In this document: piece by piece, positions 22,671-31,830 of the stretch
How the letters are laid out: each line of letters opens with the position of its first letter
How positions within the stretch are numbered: the first letter of the stretch is position 1
Source of the DNA: Callaeas wilsoni
Taxonomy: Eukaryota; Chordata; Aves; Passeriformes; Callaeidae
Direction of reading: 5' to 3'
Assembly: GCA_013398955.1 (NCBI GenBank)
Contig: VWPU01014885.1
Coordinates: 1-64,000 of the forward strand
DNA: 64,000 bases
Translations under genes and position numbers: made by a program
Notes under the pieces: generated by a model
Told to the model about the DNA's origin: nothing
Seen by the model: the letters and a program-made list of their open reading frames with translations, nothing else
Databases searched by the model: none

Positions 22671-22988
22671 CCATAGCTTGAAAGCAGCAAGGTATGGCTT
22701 AACAATGAAGTTTCCATACTTGTGTGTTGAAAGAAATTTAGTTTGTTTTTTTTTTCCCCCGCTGAAAGTTGTTTCCAGCACCCTACTGATGTTAATGACC
22801 CATAACTTTCAGAATTCTCAGAGCCTAATTATGAAAGCTTGGTAAGTTTGATATGTTGCCAAATTCACTTTCAGATTCTGATTCCCTTTTCCTGGTTTAG
22901 TCTTGTAGAATTTATTTAGTCTTTGTAATCATGTCTAAGAAAAGCCCCTTGATCTGTTGATATTTGAGTAATGACAAGAGGATCCTAC

Positions 22989-23036
22989 CTTGGATGATAC
23001 ACTAGAAGAGTTCAGTGTGCTTTTTGCAGGCAACAT
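22989..23036 (-). CDS. Candidate internal exon of the antisense gene (48 nt, phase 0-0)
   Basis: Minus strand: a pyrimidine-rich tract with TTTTTTTAG ends just before 23036. Then 16 open codons (MLPAKSTLNSSSVSSK) lead to AAG|GTAGGA with the donor at 22988-22987. Phase 0 at both ends agrees with the candidate exon upstream (23339-23267) and with the second acceptor of the terminal segment. Such short segments with splice-like edges are common by chance, so support comes only from the consistent phase. Confidence 0.2.
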
Positions 23037-23266
23037 CTAAAAAAATTACAGAACAATAAGGTAGAAAAATACATTTTTGATTGCTTTTCATTCTGCTGAG
23101 GATAGTAAGGGTAAATGCTGTTTTTCTGTTGCTGATTTCTGAGAAATTTAATCTGTTTTTCCATAAGGTAAACAAATTAATATCTCTAGAAGAAAAACTT
23201 TCTTTTCTACCTAACAAGTACTACATATTTTTTTACTGATTATAGGCTTGAAAAAAGTCTTCCAAC

Positions 23267-23339
23267 CTTTTCACATGTCTTGCCACCTTTCTTACATAAA
23301 GTTCTCATTTTCTCAGCCATGATTTTAATGACAGTTCTT
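23267..23339 (-). CDS. Candidate internal exon of the antisense gene (73 nt, phase 2-0)
   Basis: Minus strand: TTTTTCTTCCAG is a strong acceptor. It is followed by one base completing a codon, then 24 open codons rich in Lys (including MAEKMRTLCKKGGKTCEK), ending at GAAAAG|GTTGGA, a weak donor. The next candidate exon is in matching phase. The join to the previous candidate (23891-23805, ending in phase 1) does not match, so an exon is missing or the model is wrong here. Confidence 0.2.
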
Positions 23340-23804
23340 CTGGAAGAAAAACTGTTTAACAATTCCTTGGTAGATATTTTTAATATTATTTAATCTTGTT
23401 TCATATTCTGAAATCTAATTTCAGGTATTCTCTTTTGAAAAAGTTTTCCATCAAATTATGAAATAACTCTCTATATCTAATTGAATCTGAATTTATTTCA
23501 AAGGCAGCATTAAGATGATGAAGTAAATGTTGGTTGGCCCTTCATATTTGGAAAAGAAGAGTGAATGGCAATATTAGAACAATCATGAATTATGCAGCAA
23601 GTCATGATACCGGTGTAAAACTTCAGATGCTGGAATTTGACTAATGCATCAATCATTAGTAGAGAAACTGAACCCCTGCAGTTCAACCCCTAAGTCAAAT
23701 TGTTCCTTTTTGATCCATTTTTTGGGGGGTATTTTCCTGAAGTTTTAACCTTAATCCTCTTCTGCTTTACAGTCAGTGGACAGCTCAGCCCATTATCTTT
23801 GCAC

Positions 23805-23891
23805 CATTCAGCCTGTCAGAATTCATTAGCATGCCATCTACAGTGAATTCCCTCTGCAGCCAACTGTTTGTTAATTCATCTACAGAAAACT
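23805..23891 (-). CDS. Candidate internal exon of the antisense gene (87 nt, phase 1-1)
   Basis: Minus strand: acceptor TTCCTCAG, then two bases finishing a codon and 28 open codons (FSVDELTNSWLQREF followed by TVDGMLMNSDRLN), then G|GTGCAA. The peptide is mixed in composition and looks protein-like. The frame hits a stop soon after the donor, so the exon must end here or the copy is broken. Its phase fits the preceding candidate exon. Confidence 0.25.
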
Positions 23892-24233
23892 CTGAGGAAT
23901 TTTTTAAAGACCCATTTTAGGCAAAATATTTGATTTATACTTCCTTTGGCACTATTTAGCCAAAGGTTCAACAAACGTCAGATTTTTACAGCTCACCCAC
24001 ACTTAGTAAGATTTTTTTCTTTTTGAGATTTTGAAAGTAAAGTACTTTGTTAGCAATGACTCTGGCAGTGGGTAGATACTACAATAAAAATCATGCAATG
24101 TTATTGCATCAAGCTGTTTAGAACTTCTTTTTCCCTGTAGGGAATTTATCTTCAATTAAGTACAGTAAAAATAATAAGTTGCAGTATCTTTCAATTTGGA
24201 AGTTCCGTAAGAGACATTAATTACTTGATGTAC

Positions 24234-24356
24234 TTAAGCATATCTTTCTGAGCTTGCTACAGGGCGTTGAAACTTTCTTCTTTTGGAATGCAATTTCTTC
24301 ATTTTTGTTAAGCCTGACATACTTTGTAAGAATTTTTCCATGAGGATCTTCTTTAG
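24234..24356 (-). CDS. Candidate internal exon of the antisense gene (123 nt, phase 1-1)
   Basis: Minus strand: acceptor CTTATTTCAG, two bases completing a codon, then 40 open codons (KEDPHGKILTKYVRL, then NKNEEIAFQKKK) up to TTAA|GTACAT. Another possible donor (CAA|GTAATT) lies 11 bases further, also in phase 1. The start joins in phase with the exon at 25592-25460 and restores an Ala codon. The acceptor itself lies inside a 28-bp-period tandem duplication. Confidence 0.25.
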   Translation of the reverse strand, partial: LKKILMEKFLQSMSGLTKMKKLHSKRRKFQRPVASSERYA

Positions 24357-24397
24357 CTGAAATAAGCTAAAGCATCTTCTTTAACTGAAATAAACTA
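24346..24397. repeat. Two-copy tandem duplication, 28-bp period
   Basis: ATCTTCTTTAGCTGAAATAA at 24346 recurs with two substitutions at 24374; the copies are 24 bp long with a 4-bp spacer. On the minus strand each copy contains TTATTTCAG followed by TAAAGAAGAT, so the duplication doubles a splice-acceptor-like junction. Confidence 0.8.
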
Positions 24398-25459
24398 TTA
24401 GATTTCATTCTTATATTGGAATAGCAAATACTTTAAACAATAATGGACTTCAGTATTGTATTTAAGTTTATGAATAAAATTCCTATAATTTTTTTTCACC
24501 TTTTCTTGTTGCCTTCATAGGAGGGTCAAAATAAAAAGATCTGTCATATGCAGGAGTTCTTTCTCTTCCATGTATATTTTCTAGGCCAAAAATGCCTAGG
24601 CAATTTCCTGAACAGGAGATACACTGTGTTGTGTCAAAGAACTAGACACCAAAATGTCTACAGATTAAAGTACCAACCAAATTTGCTGTAAAGTAGCAAT
24701 CAAAGTACCTCAGTTAGGAGTACAGTATCAGAGACATTGATAAAATCAATGGAAATGCCTCAAGAAAGCTGGTCAGCTGAGACAAAATTTCCCATCAAGT
24801 TTTTTCACAAAGTCTCAAATCTTCGTAAGAGTGCCATACAGAAGGCTGATAATAATGAGCACTATTATGAATTTTCTGAGAGCCGTCATTTTCTCATTAA
24901 TCAAACATCTGGTTGCTGTTTGCTCCATTCCCCTAGTAACTATTTCTGGGTTTCAATTTGGTTACTGGGATAACTACTCATTCTTATAAACATACAGTGT
25001 ATCTGAATCACCGAGAGGAAGAGAGAGGCTTATTAATTATAACAGAGAAGGAACAATGTGAGAGGTTTCATTGAAAGGTATGAAGCTGCATTTTTCTCAA
25101 TAAATACACAGCAATATGGAACATCATTATGAAGACACTAGAAGCCAAAACAATGAATGTATGTCTATGCAAGTTGGAACAGAGGTACACAGGGACTAAG
25201 AAAAGAAAGACACAACTTCTTGCTTCTCTTTACCTCGTTTTTAAAAAACTTGATTAGAAAATAAACTAATCAAAGCTGTTGTTCTTATTTTTCACCTCTG
25301 GAATCTGGGTATACAGGAGTTAGCTTGCTCTCTTTGACAGTTAGCAAATCTTTAGGAAAAACAGTCGATAAACCAACACATAAATAAACAAAGGAACAAA
25401 AATCCCCAAGCCCAACCCCAAAAACCCAAACTCCAAGAGAAACAATGTTCAAAATCTAC

Positions 25460-25592
25460 CATTAACACAAATTTGGAAAAGTTGTAGAGATTTAGTTATC
25501 TGAGTTAAATTTTGTCCAAAGGGATAACTTTCACTAAAATTATGCCTGGAGAAAACAGACAGATTTCCAAATGTAGACTCCTTTAATGAGAG
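25460..25592 (-). CDS. Candidate internal exon of the antisense gene (133 nt, phase 0-1)
   Basis: Minus strand: TGCTGCTTTTTCTCAG is a textbook acceptor. It is followed by 44 open codons, from LSLKESTFGNLSVFSR to SLQLFQICVN, then one base and the donor G|GTAGAT at 25459. It joins in phase with the candidate first exon (intron of only 140 nt) and with the exon at 24356 (intron about 1.1 kb). No family is recognised. Confidence 0.3.
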
Positions 25593-25732
25593 CTGAGAAA
25601 AAGCAGCAAAATCCAGATAAGTCCCATGTACACACAACGGCTTTTATTTTAATATAATTGTACAATAGATTGTAAACTCTGTGCAGAAACTTAGAAACAT
25701 TCCATTTTTCAGTCTGATTTAATAATATTTAC

Positions 25733-25876
25733 CACTTGCTGGGTGCATTCAGAGAATGGGCTCTCAGGCCTGCGAGAAAGTCTGATCAGTGTAGTGACCC
25801 TGGAAGTCACAGTTAATGGTTCTGTCTGTTCCTCAAAGCACCCCGCACACGCAGGAAAAGGCCACGTGCAAAACAT
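25733..25876 (-). CDS. Candidate first coding exon of the antisense gene (48 codons)
   Basis: Minus strand: an ATG at 25876 in a weak Kozak context opens 48 codons ending exactly at CAAGTG|GTAAAT in phase 0. It is rich in Arg, Thr, Cys and Pro in its first half and ends SRRPESPFSECTQQV. It lies inside the CpG-enriched E-box patch, which would be a natural 5' end for a transcript. The true start could be elsewhere, since the frame continues upstream of this ATG, and internal AG sites offer alternatives. Confidence 0.25.
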
Positions 25877-26000
25877 CAGCTCCCAGCCCCTGGACCACGT
25901 GCCCGCTTTTCTCTGCTGCCTCTACAGGACTCGCATGCGATGAGCGCAGATAGCAGCCACATCGAATTGCTCTTCCCGGTTTCTTGCATTCGGCTGCTCT
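25740..26000. promoter_or_regulatory. CpG-enriched intronic patch with two CACGTG E-boxes
   Basis: About 260 bases stand out from the AT-rich intron by higher GC and roughly ten CpGs. Perfect E-boxes CACGTG occur at 25863-25868 and 25896-25901, 33 bp apart. On the + strand a TATATAAAG follows at about 26041. The patch could be an enhancer, an internal promoter for MTNR1A, or the promoter/5' exon of the proposed antisense gene. E-boxes of this type bind bHLH factors including CLOCK/BMAL1; that link is inference. Confidence 0.4.
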
Positions 26001-27059
26001 AGGAAGTGCCAGGATCAATCTATGGCCTCACTTGATTAATTATATAAAGCCTATAAAGGCAAGATTGGATGGGGCAGATCAGGCTCCGACTGCAAGTTAG
26101 CAGATGCTGGCTGTTCCCAGAAACTTTGTAGTGAAGATTATACTGATACATCTGAAGTTTTAGAGCTTTTCCAAAAGTTAAAGATCCACATTACCAATAT
26201 AAGTTCCAATCCATATCTGGTATAATTGCTTTTAACTCAGTACTGTGATATGACTTTTACTAATCTGAAATTTCTGAAGATACATCTTTTTCCCATGTTC
26301 TGATTTTAATAAGGAATTAAAAGTCCATTGACATCAACAATAAAACTTTAGTATGAGTTGGGTCTGATATTAATTCTTCATTCGAAAATAATTTCAAAAT
26401 AATGCATTACATTAGACTTTAGCATGTTCATATTAAAAAAAAAAGTATAGGTTAAAAAATATACTTTTTTAAATAAAAAAATGCGTTCAACTCGTTGTCA
26501 TTTCCACTACCAGACACTAGAGGGGAAAAATGTTCCGTGTTTTTAGACCATTAAGATGCAAACTAAGCGGTAATATATTCCATTTTATGCATCAGTTCTC
26601 AGAATAAGAATGCAGAGTATAATACATTTGTTATAGATTTTCTAGTTGTAGCAGGAAATGATTAATTATACTGTATTCATATTGTTATTGATTCACTGAA
26701 TTAGCAGTCAGACATGGGGTTCATAACAGTATTTGTTACTAAATAGCTGACATCAAGATGTGATACAGTCTGATTATTTAATCCTTACAGAGTATGAAAA
26801 TCCATTAAAATACAATGTATTTTAATTACAATGTAACAACTTTGCCCAGGTGATGGTAGCTGGTTCATTTAATTCCTATATACAGATAAGTTCTTGTGAA
26901 CATGTTCATTCACAGAAACTGCATTTTTTCTTTTCTATGAAATATATCCTAATTTTCCCAAGCACAAAGAATTCTTCTATGTTTGGGATTGTGTTTCTTA
27001 AAACAAGTCTGACAGTTTTTTTTTTTTGAACTCCACATTCTCTATGTTCTGCTTTATCA

Positions 27060-27092
<33 letters not shown>

Positions 27093-29529
27093 ATTTGGAA
27101 TACTGAGAACTTTGCAAAATCCAAATACTTTGAATATTCAAATCCAAATATATGTCAAAATACATTTTACTGGAAATAATTGGGAGATGTTTAGAAAATT
27201 CAGTGTCGTTTTCTCCCAGATAGGCACAGAAAGCAGAAATGTTAAACCGCGATGGGTAACAGGGAGAGCAACAGATGTGTGCAAGTGTGCTGCACAAACT
27301 AAGCCAAAAAACATTATAACCCAGATATTGGAATATCTTTAGTGCTATAGGGCATATGTCACGCCCTAACAGGACAGTATTAAAACCAGTGGGTTGTTAC
27401 CTACTTTCTTTCTCTAAGGTTGTTTCTGTTACAACTCCTTAATACAGCCTGCTGTTCGTACTGCTGACAAATGTGATTGCGATTCTCAAAGAAGCCCAAA
27501 CAAACTAGATTTCTGGTTGCCCCTGAACCTGAGGTCTCGGCATCCAAGTCCCTGAGGTCCATTTTAGAGGCTCAGACCAGGTTATCCTATGAAGATGTCT
27601 CTTACCTTACTTCTTTTGGTGACTCTCAGCAGGTTAATTTCGGCAGAAGGTGCAGGAATACTCCATGTAGGGCAGAGATGTTTGGTGTTCTGTTCTCATA
27701 TTGACAGATGCAAGAAACAGAGTAAAAGGGAGGAAAGATAAATAGAAGTGTCAGCCAGGAGAATTACTCAATATAATTGTTACCCCTTGTCTGAGTGCTA
27801 CAGTACAGTGAGAAATGATGCTGTGCTAGGTCTACTAGGTGACAAAAGATGAATTGACGAGTAAAGAATAATATGAACTTCTATTTGATACTCATTTGTT
27901 AGGTGAGAAGACAAGGCTGCAAGTACATTTGGGGGCCACGAAGGTAGGAAAAAGGTGGTCATAACAACCGAAAGACTGACGCCCGTCTCCAAAATTATTT
28001 GGCTTGTTTGTCGTTTATCAGGAGTCCCCAAATTTTTGATGACATTATATTCTAAAGTGTTAATATATCTGAACATGAAGGAAAAGAGCTCTAAAACCAG
28101 ATTGGGTGGTCTAGTCATCTGGAAGTAGACAATTCTATAGAAAGACAGCCAAATAGAATTTAGACAGGATTCCATACAGCTAATTTAAATAATGGGGAAG
28201 ATTTAATACTTTTATTTATTCTTTTACGAATGTAAATTTATAGAGATTTTTCTGAAAATTCTCTTACTAATTCTTTAAAATTCCAGTGCCTCTCTCAAAT
28301 GAAGGGCTTTATTTTTAATCAAAATATGCAATTAATTAGATTAACCAAAGCAACACATACATAAAAGTAATACATCTATAATGGAATGATATATAAAAGG
28401 GAGCATTTAATATGTTTTGCACAGCTTCATTCACAATGTGTAGCAAATGTGACTACTTAGCAAGGCTGAAATAATTTCCAGAGAATGGTTTCCAAAATGA
28501 GTAGTTGGATTATCTGAACACATAACTATTGCTGATGCAGTTATTAAATGTCATCTTCAGTTTTAAATAAGCTTAAATCACTCCTGCTAATATCAATGAG
28601 ACTGACGTATGTTCAACAAGGGGAAAATATATCCCTAATGAATGAGAGTTGTCACTGAGATTTCTGATTATGTTAAAGAGTTTAATTTTCTACTATTTTA
28701 TCACATTGTTTTCTAACACTATTAGTCAACAACTTTGGCTATGCTATGAGTTAAGATCAAGAAAATGCACCTAAAAAAAATCAACTTTGTAACAGAGTCA
28801 GACTTCTGCCATAAACTCACTTGATATAAACTTAAACTTCACTGATATTCTCATCACAGCTACCTTCATTTTATTTCTTGTTCTATATACCAGAGACGAT
28901 TTAGCATCATGTACCTGTATAAAATATATGTGTATGTAAGCGTGATTTTTATATGTATATAAAGACAAGATTTTTCTCCTGTAGTTGCATAACTATAGAT
29001 AGAAGTTTTAAAATAATTATCCTAGAAGGGAATAAAGAGAGGTCCCTATGGAAGAGACTGCATATATGCAGAAAAATCTTCATATTTTTCTGTGACTTCT
29101 AATTTTTTGTCTCCACCTATTTCGTAGAGGTTGTGTCAATTGCAAATGCAGTGTTTTTCTGGTATTGAAATCATAACCAAAAAAGTTTTTGGTATTGGAC
29201 TCTAAGCTATGCCAGTTATTAATCTCTAGAAACATTTATGTGTAATCTAGAAGAAACAGAACAATATACTTTGTTAATCTACTAACAAAGATTAAGTGCA
29301 ATTCAAGCTGGATTAGCCTGCTGTACTCAGTGTCAGTCCTCCTGTTTCATAGTACTACAGATAATCCTTAATGGCACAAAATGTTGCTGAGAGAGTTAGC
29401 AGTACAGTAGCTGAGAATTAGTGCAAAAAGCCAAAATGAAGGATCTGGCATAGTCTTAGTTTCTTTATGTTGCCTCTACAGTGTTCTTTTCTTTCCTGTT
29501 GCAGCAGTGTGACATATATACATGATCCT
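26001..29529. other. Intron 1, segment with no recognised gene
   Basis: AT-rich DNA. The only clear element is the 30-base poly(A) tract at 27061-27090. A minus-strand ORF of 125 codons (27798-28175) is rich in Leu, Ser, Phe and Ile and has no motif; I treat it as chance. A (TA)-rich stretch lies near 28920-28965. Confidence 0.5.
27060..27090. repeat. Poly(A) tract of about 30 bases
   Basis: An uninterrupted A run follows TTTATCAC. A T-rich run (27018-27029) lies nearby. No retrocopy body could be recognised upstream, so it is listed as a homopolymer rather than the tail of a processed pseudogene. Length is likely variable and error-prone in assemblies. Confidence 0.9.
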
Positions 29530-29885
29530 CTTATATCAGCCAACTCTCCTGGACCGTTCTGCTGTCCAGGACCATATCTTCTGAGAGGTTGAAATGTAGG
29601 GCTGTGATCCTGCTTTTGTGCCCAACTTCTTCTCTTAGGATCCTGAACTCCACCATTTCATGTTCAATGCCGCCAAGGCTGCCTCTGACTTTCAAGTTCC
29701 TCCTAAGTTCTTCCTTGTTCATAAGTACCAGGTCCAGTGTAGCACCTTTCCTGTCGGCTCCTCAATTGCCTGTGCCAGGAAGTTCTCTTCAGTGCCCTTC
29801 ATAAACCTGGGTTACTTGAGCCCTTCTGTGTTGTCCTTCTGGCAGGTGTCAGGGTGGTCGAAGACTTCCTTGAGAATTAGGGCCT
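29530..29885 (-). pseudogene. CR1 LINE ORF2 fragment (end of endonuclease domain and linker)
   Basis: On the minus strand the sequence gives DHPDTCQKDNT-like residues, then LAQAIEEPTGK, then LMNKEELRRN and GSLGGIEHEMVEFRIL, ending in VQESWLI. That is the order found at the end of the CR1 endonuclease domain. At least one frameshift and an in-frame stop separate the blocks, so it is dead. It is antisense to MTNR1A. The 3' RT part is not adjacent; the minus-strand CR1 at 31185 lies on its 5' side and is a separate insertion. Confidence 0.85.
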
Positions 29886-31184
29886 AGTAGGAACTTTGCA
29901 TCAGAGTCTTAGAGACTTTCAAATTTGTTTGAAAAGTTTCAAACATGAGAAAAGGGAACATCCAGACAGGAGTGATTTTAAAGCTTTTTTTTTTTTCTGA
30001 GGTTTTATAATATTTACAGGTTTTACCTAAAAAAGAACTTCTTAAGATTTAGAATCCAAGATTGATCCTTCTGCTAGGGTATTTATTTGTCAATTAATTT
30101 TACCTCATCCTGTTTTTTCATCAGAGTATGTACAGAAAAGATGACCAATAGGTATAAAATATGAAAAAAAATCCAGAAATGTTCGATTTTGCTTTCTTCA
30201 TGTAGATGGAAAAATATTTTTTCCTCTATTCTCTCTTTACCATCAATTTAGTTCTAACCCAACAACCCAGGGTAGTGCCTAGTATAACAACTGGGACATT
30301 TTAGCATCAGCTGCTGATAGAGTACAGTAGTAATTGGTGGGTAATATTTGTAAAGCCACCTCAAGCTGCTAGATGGCCAATGCCAGTTGAAACTGGTACA
30401 AAATGTGAGTCTAAACATTAAATGCAGCTTTGAAAACCTGAGCTAAAGTTATTTAAAAAGGCTATGATTGAATCTGCTGCAGCTTCTTATCCCTGTTGTC
30501 TCTACTGTCAAATCATTACTAAACCCACTCTTCAAATGGTATGTGTTGGCTGTATAACCAGCCTACACAACCAGTTCTGTATGAACAAAATTAAAGTCTG
30601 TGTTATGCATATTCCTCGCGCATCTGGATGGTCCTTTCTGAGGTCTGTGTTGTACGTTAGGGCCATTTCGGCTGCAGCTAAATTGACTGCAGGCTCTGTT
30701 CTAGCCAGTTCCCCACAGAGCAGTAAGAATCAAAGTCATGTCTGTGTCTTGACTAGCAAGTAGATTGGAAAGTACTTCTTTTATATATGTACAGTCATCT
30801 TTCCACTGCAACTCACAGTGCAGGAAACGTGTTTGCTTACTCCTTAGAATAGACCACTGTCAAATATTACCGGCAGCTTTCATAATATCCTAGTTTAAAA
30901 AATGACAGTAAAGATTCAGTGCTGCCATGCACTGGATTGCTAGCTTGTACACTTATTTGGTCAGTTTTGGAACATTACAAAAGAGTTCTCCATAGTAATT
31001 TTGTTTTGTTTTGTTTTAAAAAAACACTTTGTAAATAAATTTTTGTTTTGAACGGGAAGACTGGTGACTACTTGATCGGCTGATTACTTATCCAGAAATC
31101 ATTTATCTTATTAAAAAATCAAAAATGTCCAGTTACTCACTTCCGCATATTCCCAAGTCATCTCTGCTAACTGAGATATTTTCA
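29886..31184. other. Intron 1, spacer without recognised features
   Basis: AT-rich, with a T run at 29983-29998 and a (TTTTG)n-like tract at 31002-31017. Nothing gene-like is seen apart from a 99-codon Ser/Cys-rich + ORF at 30464-30763, which has no motif. Confidence 0.5.
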
Positions 31185-31830
31185 TAGAATCATAGGATGC
31201 TAGGTTGGAAGGGACCTCAAGGGGGATTAATCTTTATTGGCAAGAGCATAGTAAAACCACAGTCTAGGCAAGATGCCTCAGCACTATGTGCAGCTGAATC
31301 TTAAAAATGTCCAGTGCTGGGGAATCCCGCACTTCCCTGGGCACATTATTCTGGGCCAGATTGTTCTCAGTGTGAAAATTCTTGTGTCCAATTGGAATTT
31401 TCCTAGGAGTAATTTTTACCCATCACCCCTCATATTTTCCATGTGACTCCTTGTAAAAAGGGAGTTATCTTAGCCTTTATTTACAGGGACATGGTGATAA
31501 GGTCTTTCCAAGCCTTCATCTCTGAAGGCTGAACAAACCTGATCCTCTCAGGCTTTCCTCACAGCCTTCCAGTCATTTGGTCATCTTTGTGGCCCTTCTG
31601 TGGACTCTCTCCAGCCTGTACACACCTTTTTTGTATAGTGGAGACTAAAATTTAACAGCGTATTCCACCTGACGAGCACTGAGCAGAGTGGCACAATGAC
31701 TTCTCTCTCCCTGCTGGTGATGCCCTCGTTGCTGCTACCCAGCATCCTGTTGTCTTTCTCTGCTGCAGCAGCAAACTGTTCACCCATGTTGAGCATGTTG
31801 TCCACCAGACTTCAAATCAACAGAAAAAAA
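31185..31830 (-). repeat. CR1 LINE 3' half, minus orientation, decayed
   Basis: The left edge TCATAGAATCATAGGATG followed by TTGGAAGGGACCTCAAG is the reverse complement of the CR1 3' end. Reading the minus strand from about 31810 gives the RT C-terminal block with SREREVIVPLCSVLVR, and then the AT-rich decayed 3' UTR with several internal changes. The 5' region is missing. It is antisense to MTNR1A and older than the copy at 19505, judging by disruption. Confidence 0.85.

Noticed and set aside
23700..23800. Further minus-strand exon candidates (for example KRIKVKTSGKYPPKNG in one frame)
   Set aside because: All three minus frames look Lys-rich and protein-like here because the strand is A-rich, so the appearance is not evidence; no clean phase-consistent splice pair was found.
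27060..27090. Poly(A) tail of a processed pseudogene
   Set aside because: No recognisable gene body upstream, and CR1 does not normally generate poly(A)-tailed retrocopies in birds.
27798..28175. Minus-strand 125-codon ORF
   Set aside because: Leu/Ser/Phe/Ile-rich with no motif, no splice-compatible partner and no CpG promoter nearby; likely chance.
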